The notes under the pieces were generated by a model, which worked only from the letters and a program-made list of their open reading frames with translations, made no database searches and had not been told where the DNA came from. The position numbers and the translations under genes are program-made. Shown here piece by piece: positions 1-7,301 of a stretch of 13,018 bases of DNA; the first letter of the stretch is position 1, and every line of letters starts with the position of its first letter. This stretch comes from Roseobacter sp. (GTDB lineage: Bacteria; Pseudomonadota; Alphaproteobacteria; Rhodobacterales; Rhodobacteraceae), in the NCBI GenBank assembly GCA_024636425.1, contig JAGXHB010000247.1, positions 1 through 13,018 on the forward strand, written 5' to 3'.

Positions 1-2110
1 GCAGCGACAGCAGCATCACGGCGCGGTCCAGCTCAAGTTCTTCTGCGGGCCAGTCCTTTGGCACCGATTGACGCGGCGGTTTCTTGTTTTCCTCGGTGAC
101 GGGGCCACGCTGCACATAAGGGCCGAAGCGACCTTTGAAAACGCGAATTTCCTCGCCCATGTCCTCGCCCAACAGCTTGCCGTCAGGCGGGATAGCCGAC
201 TTCTCAGCCTCAGGATCGGGCGGGCCAAAGGGGCGGGTATAACGACATTCCGGATAATTCGAACATCCGATAAAAGCACCGCCGGAGCGTGCCGTGCGCA
301 TCGAAAGGCGCCCGATTTCACAGTTGGGGCACAGACGCGGATCCTTGCCATCCTCGGTCGGTGGGAAAAGATGCGGCTCCAGCACCTCGTTGATTTTTTC
401 AAGCACTTCCGTGATGCGCAGATCGGCAGTTTCCGCAATGGCGGCGGAGAAATCCTTCCAAAAGCGGCTCAAAACATCCTTGTAGTCGGCATCCGCTGCA
501 CTGACCTTGTCAAGCTGGTCTTCCAGATCGGCGGTAAAGTCATAGCCCACGTAGCGGCGGAAATAATTCTCGAGAAAGGCCGTCACCAACCGCCCTTTGT
601 CTTCGGGAAACAGGCGGTTGCCTTCCTTGCGGACATATTCACGGTCTTGAATCGTGGTCACCACGCTGGCGTAGGTCGAGGGGCGCCCGATCCCCAGTTC
701 TTCCATGCGCTTGACCAAAGTCGCCTCGGTATAGCGGGGCGGAGGCTGGGTGAAATGCTGCTCGGGCGTGACGGCGCGCTTGTCCATCTTGTCGCCTTCG
801 CTGATCTGCGGCAGGCGCTTGTCATCCTCATCGACAACGTCGTCGCGACCTTCTTCATAGACCCGCAGGAACCCGTCGAACTGGACAACCTGACCGGTGG
901 CGCGCAGGCCGACCTGCTCGTCCTTGCTGCCGATCTCGACCGTGGTGCGCTCCAGCCGTGCGCTTTCCATCTGGCAGGCGAGTGTGCGCTTCCAGATCAG
1001 ATCATAAAGTTTGCGCTGGTCCGGCTCTGTCAGTTTCAGCGCGGCGGCATCCTTGGCCATGTCCGTAGGACGCACGCATTCATGCGCTTCCTGTGCGTTT
1101 TTGGCCTTGTTCTTGTAGATGCGGGGGGATGAGGGCACATATTCCGCACCAAAGCGCTCCTTGATGGCCTCGCGCGCCATCGTCATCGCTTCGGGCGCCA
1201 TATCGATGCCGTCTGTCCGCATATAGGTAATGTGCCCGGCCTCGTACAAGCGCTGCGCGGTGCTCATCGTCTGGCGCGCGCCCATGCCGAACTTGCGGCT
1301 CGCCTCCTGCTGCAGCGTCGAGGTCATGAACGGTGCCGAAGGGTTCCGGCTCGCGGGTTTGGCCTCCACACTGGTGACAGTCAGGTCGCGGCTGGTGATC
1401 GCCTGCACGGCCATTTCGGCCTGCGTCCCGTTCGCCAGATCAAACCGGTCGAGCTTTTTCCCTGCCAGCGTGACAAGCCGCGCCTCGAACTCCTGCCCGC
1501 GCGGTGTGGCGACCAGCGCCTTGACGCTCCAGTATTCGCGGTTGCGGAACGCTTCGATCTCCATCTCGCGCTCGACGATCAGGCGCAGGGTGACCGATTG
1601 GACGCGTCCGGCGGATTTCGCGCCGGGCAGCTTGCGCCACAGGACCGGCGACAGGTTGAAGCCCACCAGATAATCCAATGCGCGCCGCGCCAGATAGGCT
1701 TCGACCAGTGGCATATCCACCTGTCGGGGGTTCTTCATGGCTTCGGTGACGGCAGATTTCGTGATCGCGTTGAACACCACGCGGCTGACGGGGGTGTCTT
1801 TCCTGATGGATTTGCGCGCGGTCAGCGCTTCTTGCAAGTGCCAGCTGATCGCCTCGCCTTCCCTGTCGGGGTCGGTTGCGAGGATCAGTTCATTGTCGTC
1901 CTTCAGTGCGTCCGCGATGGCCTTGACGTGCTTCTTGCTTGCCGCCGCAATTTCCCAGGTCATGTTGAACCCGTTTTCAGGATCGACGGATCCGTCTTTC
2001 GGTGGCAGGTCGCGGACATGGCCGTAGGATGCCAGCACGGTATAGTTGCTGCCCAAATAAGAGTTGATCGTTTTGGCCTTGGCAGGTGATTCGACGACAA
2101 CAACGGGCAT
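1..2110 (-). CDS. topA: DNA topoisomerase I (type IA), C-terminus cut off by window edge
   Basis: Type IA topoisomerase that relaxes negative supercoils by breaking and rejoining one DNA strand through a 5'-phosphotyrosine link. About 703 codons are visible. The start ATG (2108-2110) gives MPVVVVESPAKAKTI, the usual TOPRIM opening, with Glu7 as the first acidic residue. The TOPRIM DPDREGE motif is at residues 80-86. The catalytic tyrosine is Tyr296, in GHITYMRTDG (codon 1223-1225). A C4 zinc ribbon follows, with Cys594, Cys597, Cys616 and Cys622 (CPNC and GCSNYPEC). Family members in alphaproteobacteria are usually near 850-900 residues, so roughly 150-200 residues of C-terminal repeats lie beyond base 1. 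An AAGG lies 11 bases before the start. The gene lies downstream of dprA in the same direction but behind a 248-base gap with its own candidate promoter. Identification is firm; only the C-terminal end is unseen. Confidence 0.97.
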   Translation of the reverse strand, partial: MPVVVVESPAKAKTINSYLGSNYTVLASYGHVRDLPPKDGSVDPENGFNMTWEIAAASKKHVKAIADALKDDNELILATDPDREGEAISWHLQEALTARKSIRKDTPVSRVVFNAITKSAVTEAMKNPRQVDMPLVEAYLARRALDYLVGFNLSPVLWRKLPGAKSAGRVQSVTLRLIVEREMEIEAFRNREYWSVKALVATPRGQEFEARLVTLAGKKLDRFDLANGTQAEMAVQAITSRDLTVTSVEAKPASRNPSAPFMTSTLQQEASRKFGMGARQTMSTAQRLYEAGHITYMRTDGIDMAPEAMTMAREAIKERFGAEYVPSSPRIYKNKAKNAQEAHECVRPTDMAKDAAALKLTEPDQRKLYDLIWKRTLACQMESARLERTTVEIGSKDEQVGLRATGQVVQFDGFLRVYEEGRDDVVDEDDKRLPQISEGDKMDKRAVTPEQHFTQPPPRYTEATLVKRMEELGIGRPSTYASVVTTIQDREYVRKEGNRLFPEDKGRLVTAFLENYFRRYVGYDFTADLEDQLDKVSAADADYKDVLSRFWKDFSAAIAETADLRITEVLEKINEVLEPHLFPPTEDGKDPRLCPNCEIGRLSMRTARSGGAFIGCSNYPECRYTRPFGPPDPEAEKSAIPPDGKLLGEDMGEEIRVFKGRFGPYVQRGPVTEENKKPPRQSVPKDWPAEELELDRAVMLLSL

Positions 2111-2156
2111 AAAATTCTGTACCTTGGTTCAAATGAAATATCGCGGCTTTGCCTGT

Positions 2157-2185
2157 GACATGTGGCGTGGCACCAAGTTTGTCAA
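2157..2185 (-). promoter_or_regulatory. Candidate sigma-70-type promoter for topA
   Basis: Reading the minus strand, a perfect TTGACA -35 box lies at 2185-2180. After 17 bases comes a weak -10 candidate, CATGTC, at 2162-2157. Transcription would start near 2150, about 40 bases before the topA start codon. The -35 match and spacing are good and the -10 is poor, so this is a prediction from sequence only. Confidence 0.4.
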
Positions 2186-2294
2186 TGTACTGATCCTGCG
2201 TCGGTCTGCCTGACAGAGTTTGAAATACGGTGTATTTGCAGGCAGATTTTTCGCGATCTTAACCATCCGCACATTCCAAATGGTCCCAAATCCC

Positions 2295-2337
2295 GGGGGA
2301 GTCCCGGATGAAATCCGGGACGGGGGCTGGCCCCCTT
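2295..2337. repeat. Double-hairpin intergenic element between dprA and topA (possible dispersed repeat and dprA terminator)
   Basis: Two adjacent perfect inverted repeats. GTCCCGGAT (2301-2309) pairs with ATCCGGGAC (2313-2321) across a 3-base loop. GGGGG (2322-2326) pairs with CCCCC (2331-2335) across CTGG. The element begins 22 bases after the dprA stop. Neither hairpin has a real T-tract on the minus strand, so if it ends dprA transcription it is not a classic intrinsic terminator. The G/C-run layout resembles palindromic elements I remember from Rhodobacteraceae intergenic regions; only one copy is visible here, so calling it a repeat family member is inference. Confidence 0.5.
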
Positions 2338-2358
2338 TCATGCGGGTTTTGCCGGGCT

Positions 2359-3519
2359 CTAGCTTATCCGGGACACCAATCCGCCCGGCTGCCGCAAGAT
2401 CTGTCCGTCAAGTTCAAGCTCTATCAGAACCGGCGCGATCCGAGCCGACGTGGCTTGAAGATCCCGGATCAACTGGTCCTCTGCAACCGGGCTGGGTCCA
2501 AGACGCGACAGAATCTGCAGGTGCAAGGCGGCAGTCTCGCGCAGCGAAGGCTTCGGCTGCCGCGCGACAGGCTTCGTTGCCAGCGCAAGGTGCGGCTGGC
2601 TTTCGCGGGATGGTGCGCGGGCAGGCCCAAGCACATCGATCACATCTGCGGCATTGCGCACCAGCGTGGCACCGTCGCGGATCAGCATGTTGCACCCGGC
2701 GGCGCGCGCATCAAAGGGATGTCCCGGCACGGCCAGCACCTCACGCCCTTGGTCCAGCGCGTCACGCGCAGTGATCAGACTGCCGGAGCGTGCAGCAGCC
2801 TCGACGATGATCGTCGCTTTGCTCAGCCCTGCGATGATCCGGTTTCTGCTGGGGAAATGACGCGCCATCGGTTGCAGGCCCATGGGCTGTTCCGAGACCC
2901 GCAGGCCCCGTTTTGCAATATCTTCGGCCAGTTTGGTATTTTCAGCCGGGTACATGACGTCTACGCCGCCCGCCTGAACCGCAATCGTTCCGGTGTTCAG
3001 CGCGGCAAGATGCGCTGCGGCATCGACACCACGCGCAAGGCCCGACACGACGACATATCCCGCCTCGCCAAGGCCAAGCGCCAGCGCTTTGGCCATCCGC
3101 GTCCCCAACGAAGACGCATTGCGCGCGCCGACGATCGAAATGGTGGGCCGGTTCAGCAGGTCTGTATTGCCAACGACCCACAAGAACGGCGGGGCATCGG
3201 CAAGATCCGCCAGAACAGCCGGATAGAGCTGCGTTGAGTGCATCACCAATCGGGCCCCCGCCGCCTTGGCCGCGCGCAATTCTGCGTGGATTACCCCTTC
3301 AGGGCAGACTTCATATTTGAGAACGCCCGCGGCGCGCGCTACCTCCGGCAGCGCGGCCAGCGCGTTCTGCGCAGTGCCGTGTTCAGTCAGCAGTCGTTTA
3401 TACGTGGCTACGCCGACCCGGCGAGAGCGCAACAGACGAAGCCGGGCAAAACTTTCATCTTCCGAGGTGGGTGGGATTGGGGGGTGAGTGGAAGAAGGAT
3501 TGTAGTCCTTGTCAGTCAT
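2359..3519 (-). CDS. dprA: DNA-processing protein DprA (Smf)
   Basis: 386-residue DprA/Smf protein. In other bacteria DprA binds incoming single-stranded DNA during natural transformation and loads RecA on it; the gene is also kept in many species not known to be competent. The Rossmann-like core carries the family signatures SGLARGVDAAAH (residues 159-170), SEQPMG (209-214), PSRNRIIAGLS (223-233), ARSGSLITA (243-251) and PGHP (265-268). The N-terminus (about 24-75) resembles a SAM-like domain. Residues about 325-386 form a separate winged-helix C-terminal domain, joined by a Pro/Arg/Ser-rich linker (about 298-325). The start ATG has GGAG seven bases upstream. The first 22 residues are polar and Pro/Ser-rich and look disordered. 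It sits between tldD and topA; dprA followed by topA is a common bacterial arrangement. No other competence gene is in the window. Confidence 0.96.
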   Translation of the reverse strand: MTDKDYNPSSTHPPIPPTSEDESFARLRLLRSRRVGVATYKRLLTEHGTAQNALAALPEVARAAGVLKYEVCPEGVIHAELRAAKAAGARLVMHSTQLYPAVLADLADAPPFLWVVGNTDLLNRPTISIVGARNASSLGTRMAKALALGLGEAGYVVVSGLARGVDAAAHLAALNTGTIAVQAGGVDVMYPAENTKLAEDIAKRGLRVSEQPMGLQPMARHFPSRNRIIAGLSKATIIVEAAARSGSLITARDALDQGREVLAVPGHPFDARAAGCNMLIRDGATLVRNAADVIDVLGPARAPSRESQPHLALATKPVARQPKPSLRETAALHLQILSRLGPSPVAEDQLIRDLQATSARIAPVLIELELDGQILRQPGGLVSRIS

Positions 3520-3604
3520 CCCGCGTCTCCGTCCGTTGCAGAATCAGGTATAGAGCGACCTGGTTAATAACGCATGAACAGCTTTCCCCCCATTTTCGCT
3601 AAAT

Positions 3605-3617
3605 CGCCACCCTGGCG
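3605..3617 (-). terminator. Weak hairpin just after tldD
   Basis: CGCCA and TGGCG form a 5-bp stem with a 3-base loop, starting 12 bases past the tldD stop. On the minus strand it is followed by ATTT. This could be a weak terminator, but the stem is short and the T-tract poor, so read-through from tldD into dprA remains likely. Confidence 0.25.
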
Positions 3618-3629
3618 CATGTCTTCGGG

Positions 3630-5051
3630 TCAGGACGCAGCGCCCCCGACAGTCAAGCCGCCGATCATCAACGTCGGTTGCCCGACCCCCACTGGCACCC
3701 ATTGTCCGGCCTTCCCGCAATTCCCCATCCCCGGATCAAGTGCCGGATCATTGCCGATGGCACGGATCTGTTGCAGCGCGGTGGCACCGTCCCCGATCAG
3801 GGTCGCCCCTTTGACAGGCGCGCCGACCACACCGTTTTGCACCCTGTAGGCTTCGGTGCAGGAGAATACGAACTTACCGTTTGTGATATCGACCTGACCG
3901 CCGCCGAAACCCACGGCATAGATGCCGTCCTTCAGATCAGCCACGATATCACCCGGGGCCATGTCGCCCCCCAGCATGTAGGTATTGGTCATCCGCGGCA
4001 TCGGGATATGCGCATAAGATTCGCGCCGCCCGTTTCCGGTAGAGCTTGCACCCATCAGCCGCGCGTTCTGCCGGTCCTGCATATAGCCGACCAGCACGCC
4101 GTCTTCGATCAGGATGTTCTTGGCCGAAGGTGTGCCTTCGTCATCCACGCTGATGGATCCGCGCCGGTCAGGGATCGTGCCGTCGTCCAGCACCGTGACG
4201 CCTTTGGCTGCGATTTGCTGGCCCATCAGACCGGAAAACGCGCTGGACCCCTTGCGGTTGAAGTCGCCTTCCAGCCCATGCCCGATCGCTTCGTGCAGCA
4301 GGATGCCGGGCCAGCCGGGCCCAAGTACCACGTCCATCACACCCGCCGGGGCAGGGACGGCCTCAAGGTTGACGCAGGCAATCCGCAAGGCTTCGCGGGT
4401 CTTGGCTTGCCAGTCTGCGGGGGCCAGAAGACCGTCAAGGCCAATGCGGCCACCGCCGCCCGCTGTGCCGCTTTCGCGTCGTCCGTTCTGCTCCACGATG
4501 ACCGATACGTTGACGCGCGTCATGGGCCGGACATCGCGGACAGAGGTGCCTTCGGGACGCAAAATCTCGATTTCCTGGATGGAGGCCGAGATAGAGGCCG
4601 ATACCTGAACCACGCGTTTGTCCAGCGAGCGGGCAAAATCGTCGATCTCGCGGAGCGTCTCTACCTTGACGGGAAAGGCGGCACCGGCGATGGGATCTTC
4701 GTCCGTGTATAACCGCTGATTGGTCGATTGCGGCGCGTCGGCCCAGGTTCCGCCACCATCCCCTACAGCAAGCCGCGCGGTTTCGGCGGCACGGCGCAGA
4801 GCTGCTTCGCTGATCTCGCTGGAATGGGCGTATCCGGCAACCTCGCCCCGCACGGCCCGCAGGCCGAATCCTTCGGAGGCATCATAGCTGGCCGTCTTGA
4901 GGCGACCGTCATCGAACATCAGCCCTTCGGACCGGCGACGCTCGAAGAACAATTCACCGTCATCGGCCCCATGGACCGCGTCTCGCAGCATTTTCAGGGC
5001 TATTTCCCGATCCAGCGATGCCTCAAAGGGGTTAAAACGGGTGTCGGTCAT
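3630..5051 (-). CDS. tldD: TldD, zinc metalloprotease of the TldD/PmbA family
   Basis: 473 residues, against 481 for E. coli TldD. TldD works in the cytoplasm as a heterodimer with PmbA/TldE, digesting unfolded peptides; in E. coli the pair matures microcin B17 and degrades the CcdA antitoxin. TldD carries the metal site, and it is intact here: the HExxxH-type motif HEAIGHGLEGD starts at His253, giving His253, Glu254 and His257. Cys445 (GNCGKAGQ) matches the position of the cysteine ligand near 454 in the E. coli enzyme. Cys398 (FSCTEAY) is also conserved in the family. The intact motif identifies this as TldD and not the PmbA partner, which lacks it. AAGGA lies eight bases before the ATG. 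The gene is transcribed away from ctaC. No PmbA gene is visible, so the partner must be encoded elsewhere, as is normal. Confidence 0.96.
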   Translation of the reverse strand: MTDTRFNPFEASLDREIALKMLRDAVHGADDGELFFERRRSEGLMFDDGRLKTASYDASEGFGLRAVRGEVAGYAHSSEISEAALRRAAETARLAVGDGGGTWADAPQSTNQRLYTDEDPIAGAAFPVKVETLREIDDFARSLDKRVVQVSASISASIQEIEILRPEGTSVRDVRPMTRVNVSVIVEQNGRRESGTAGGGGRIGLDGLLAPADWQAKTREALRIACVNLEAVPAPAGVMDVVLGPGWPGILLHEAIGHGLEGDFNRKGSSAFSGLMGQQIAAKGVTVLDDGTIPDRRGSISVDDEGTPSAKNILIEDGVLVGYMQDRQNARLMGASSTGNGRRESYAHIPMPRMTNTYMLGGDMAPGDIVADLKDGIYAVGFGGGQVDITNGKFVFSCTEAYRVQNGVVGAPVKGATLIGDGATALQQIRAIGNDPALDPGMGNCGKAGQWVPVGVGQPTLMIGGLTVGGAAS

Positions 5052-5228
5052 CGGGATATTCCTTGAATCAGTCTTTTAAAAATCGTTTCGCGTCTGTTTG
5101 ACGCAAGCAGAAGTCTTTATCTTGAAGTTAGAATATGATTGTAAGCATGCAGATTACAACGGCGCGCCCCGGTTGGTGACAGGTGCAGCCGGAATTTGCT
5201 ATCAATGGTCACAAGATCAGGACGACAT
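5052..5228. promoter_or_regulatory. Divergent promoter region between tldD and ctaC
   Basis: This 177-base gap separates the divergent tldD and ctaC genes and must hold both promoters. It is clearly more A+T-rich than the flanking genes from about 5065 to 5160. Candidate elements on the plus strand are TTGACG (5098-5103) and -10-like TAGAAT (5129-5134) and TATGAT (5134-5139), but no pair has proper spacing. A small inverted repeat, GCGTC (5090-5094) and GACGC (5100-5104) with a 5-base loop, could be an operator. AGGA six bases before 5229 is the ctaC ribosome-binding site. Exact start sites cannot be fixed from sequence. Confidence 0.4.
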
Positions 5229-6125
5229 ATGAAACATCTTCTCTCTCTTTCGGGTCTCATGGCCGCTTTTTCGACTGTACCCGCTTGGGCGCAGGATAAT
5301 CTACGCATCGACGGGCTTGAGATTATCGGTGAGCCGATCGATGGCGGATTAGGCTTTCAGCCTGCCGTGACACGGGTGGCGCAGGACATTCATGATCTGG
5401 ATCACCTGATTCTGATCATCATCACGGCCATCACCTTGTTCGTGACTGCGCTGATCCTTTGGGTCGCTTTCCGCTACAACAGAAAGCGGAACCCCGTCGC
5501 GGCGTCGTTTACGCACCACACCCCGGTCGAGATTGCCTGGACCATCGCGCCAATCCTGATTCTGGTGCTGATCGGGGCCTATTCGCTGCCGATCCTGTTC
5601 CGTCAGCAGGAAATTCCGACCGCTGATCTGACCATCAAGGCGACAGGCAACCAGTGGTACTGGACCTATGACTATATCGAAGAAGGTTTCGGCTTTGACA
5701 GCTACATGATCGGTGCTCCTGCCGTTGGTGGTGAAAACCGCAAAACGCCTGAAGTCATCGAACAGCTGGAAGCCGCAGGCTACACCGAGCAACAGTTCCT
5801 GCTGGCGACCGATACAGCCGTGGTCATCCCCGTTGGCAAGACCATCGTGGTTCAGGTGACCGGTTCTGACGTGATCCACTCTTGGGCGATGCCAGCCTTC
5901 GGCGTGAAGCAGGACGCCGTACCCGGTCGTCTGGCTGAAACATGGTTCACAGCCGAGCAGGAAGGCGTCTATTTCGGTCAGTGTTCCGAACTTTGCGGCA
6001 ACGCGCATGCTTACATGCCGATCACCGTCAAGGTCGTGTCCGAAGAGGCATATGCCGATTGGCTGGACAAAGCCAAAGCGGAATATGCAGGCATCGAAGC
6101 GCCCGTGACCGTTGCGTCAAAGTAA
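5229..6125 (+). CDS. ctaC: Cytochrome c oxidase subunit II (aa3 type)
   Basis: 298-residue subunit II of the aa3 cytochrome c oxidase. It receives electrons from cytochrome c at the binuclear CuA centre on the periplasmic side of the inner membrane. A signal peptide ends at AWA (19-21), leaving Gln22 as the likely mature N-terminus, as in Paracoccus. Two membrane helices lie at about 57-82 and 103-124. The aromatic electron-entry patch is QWYWTY (142-147). All CuA ligands are present: His217 (DVIHSW), Cys252, Glu254, Cys256, His260 and Met263 (GQCSELCGNAHAYM). An in-frame ATG 33 bases upstream (5196) is rejected because 5229 has AGGA six bases before it and gives a proper signal peptide. It is the first gene of the oxidase cluster; subunit I (ctaD) is not nearby. 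Confidence 0.98.
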   Translation: MKHLLSLSGLMAAFSTVPAWAQDNLRIDGLEIIGEPIDGGLGFQPAVTRVAQDIHDLDHLILIIITAITLFVTALILWVAFRYNRKRNPVAASFTHHTPVEIAWTIAPILILVLIGAYSLPILFRQQEIPTADLTIKATGNQWYWTYDYIEEGFGFDSYMIGAPAVGGENRKTPEVIEQLEAAGYTEQQFLLATDTAVVIPVGKTIVVQVTGSDVIHSWAMPAFGVKQDAVPGRLAETWFTAEQEGVYFGQCSELCGNAHAYMPITVKVVSEEAYADWLDKAKAEYAGIEAPVTVASK

Positions 6126-6142
6126 AACTGACAAGCCGAACG

Positions 6143-6167
6143 TCGGGGCGCGCGACCGGCGCCCCGA
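6143..6167 (+). other. Stable hairpin between ctaC and ctaB
   Basis: A perfect 9-bp stem, TCGGGGCGC (6143-6151) with GCGCCCCGA (6159-6167), and a 7-base loop. It starts 17 bases after the ctaC stop and ends 22 bases before the ctaB start. There is no T-tract after it, so it is more likely an mRNA stability or partial-termination element that raises ctaC over ctaB expression than a full terminator. That role is inference; the hairpin is seen directly. Confidence 0.6.
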
Positions 6168-6189
6168 TCCCTATCATGGCGAGAGTTTG

Positions 6190-7128
6190 ATGACCGATAC
6201 GAGTACAACACAATCAGGGCCGTACGAAGCCCAGCTTGGCGACTATTTCGCCCTGCTCAAGCCGCGCGTCATGCAGCTGGTGGTTTTCACCGCGCTTGTC
6301 GGCATGCTGGCAGCCCCTACGCCCGTTCATCCGGTCGTGGCGTTTGCCTCCATCTTGTTCGTCGCTATCGGCGCAGGGGCATCTGGTGCGCTGAATATGT
6401 GGTGGGATGCCGACATTGACGCGGTCATGCGTCGGACGGCCAACCGCCCGATCCCGTCGGGCCGGGTCCAACCCGGAGAGGCCCTTGCCATCGGGGTTGC
6501 CCTGTCCGGTCTCTCCGTCATGATGCTGGGGCTGGCGGCAAACCTGCTTGCTGCGGGCATGCTGCTCTTCACCATACTTTTCTACGCTGTCTTTTACAGC
6601 ATGTGGCTCAAGCGTGTAACGCCGCAGAATATCGTCATCGGCGGTGCCGCTGGCGCGTTCCCGCCCGTGATCGGCTGGATCATCGCCACCGGCAGCTTCT
6701 CGATCGAGGCGTGGCTGATGTTTGCGCTGATCTTCATGTGGACGCCGCCGCATTTCTGGGCCTTGGCCCTGTTCATGCGCAATGACTATGATGATGCCAA
6801 GGTGCCGATGCTGACGGTCACCCATGGTCGCCGGTCCACGCGCAATCACATTCTGGTCTATACGATCCTGTTGGTCTTGCTGGCCATCGGGACCGGCTTC
6901 ACCTCGATCGGGGGGCCAATTTATCTGGCCGCTGCGGTGGTGCTGAACGCGCTGTTCCTGCTGGGTGCCTTCCGTATCTGGAAGCGTGACGAGACCGATA
7001 GCGAAACCGATAACTTCGCTGTCGAGCGTAAATTTTTCCGCCTGTCGCTCTGGTATCTGTTCTTGCACTTCGGTGCGATCCTCGCCGAAGCGACCTTGCG
7101 ACCTTATGGATTTGGAGGCTGGTCATGA
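6190..7128 (+). CDS. ctaB: Protoheme IX farnesyltransferase (haem O synthase)
   Basis: 312-residue integral membrane enzyme of the UbiA prenyltransferase superfamily. It adds a farnesyl group to haem b, making haem O, the precursor of the haem A used in aa3 oxidase. The first prenyl-diphosphate motif is N69-x3-D73-x3-D77 (NMWWDADID), followed by RTANRPIPSG (82-91). The second conserved loop is MRNDYDDAKVPMLTVTHG (196-213). LKPRVMQL (23-30) is the usual N-terminal signature, and about nine hydrophobic segments follow. The chosen ATG follows GAGAG by four bases. An in-frame start at 6112 would overlap ctaC and is unlikely. The last codon overlaps the start of the next small gene (ATGA at 7125-7128), implying translational coupling. 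Confidence 0.97.
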   Translation: MTDTSTTQSGPYEAQLGDYFALLKPRVMQLVVFTALVGMLAAPTPVHPVVAFASILFVAIGAGASGALNMWWDADIDAVMRRTANRPIPSGRVQPGEALAIGVALSGLSVMMLGLAANLLAAGMLLFTILFYAVFYSMWLKRVTPQNIVIGGAAGAFPPVIGWIIATGSFSIEAWLMFALIFMWTPPHFWALALFMRNDYDDAKVPMLTVTHGRRSTRNHILVYTILLVLLAIGTGFTSIGGPIYLAAAVVLNALFLLGAFRIWKRDETDSETDNFAVERKFFRLSLWYLFLHFGAILAEATLRPYGFGGWS

Positions 7129-7301
7129 CCATCCGTGCCGAACATGAAATTCACACCCGTCGCCGCGGTCGCAACCTTGGCATCGGGCTGATGCTGGGGG
7201 GCTTTGTCATTCTAGTCATGGCGCTGACCTATGTGAAAATCACCAATATCGACTTTAGCGACCTGCCCGGCGGCGCAGTTCAAACCGAGGAGAGTATGTG
7301 A
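7125..7301 (+). CDS. 58-residue single-pass membrane protein, CoxF-like oxidase accessory protein
   Basis: Small gene lodged between ctaB and ctaG. Its ATG overlaps the ctaB stop (ATGA), and its TGA (7299-7301) shares one base with the ctaG start. It encodes a short charged N-terminus (residues 1-17, rich in Arg and His), one hydrophobic helix (about 18-37, GIGLMLGGFVILVMALTYV) and a short acidic tail. The basic stretch before the helix predicts the N-terminus in the cytoplasm and the tail in the periplasm. In Rhizobiales a protein of similar size and layout, called CoxF, occupies the same position between ctaB and ctaG; I infer homology from position, an RRxRN-x-x-IG start of the helix and the Lys-Ile end. 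Its function is not established; a role in oxidase assembly is likely from context. Overlap coupling at both ends strongly supports that it is translated. Confidence 0.82.
   Translation: MTIRAEHEIHTRRRGRNLGIGLMLGGFVILVMALTYVKITNIDFSDLPGGAVQTEESM

Noticed and set aside
68..1132. 354-codon plus-strand frame at the left edge
   Set aside because: It overlaps topA, whose catalytic and zinc-ribbon motifs are clear on the other strand.
2308..3237. 309-codon plus-strand frame opposite dprA
   Set aside because: dprA is unmistakable on the minus strand; this frame shows no family features.
3678..4712. 344-codon plus-strand frame opposite tldD
   Set aside because: Shadow of tldD, which has an intact HExxxH-type zinc site.
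5117..5308. 63-codon minus-strand frame across the ctaC start
   Set aside because: It covers the ctaC ribosome-binding site and signal peptide, has no clear ribosome-binding site of its own and no recognisable features.
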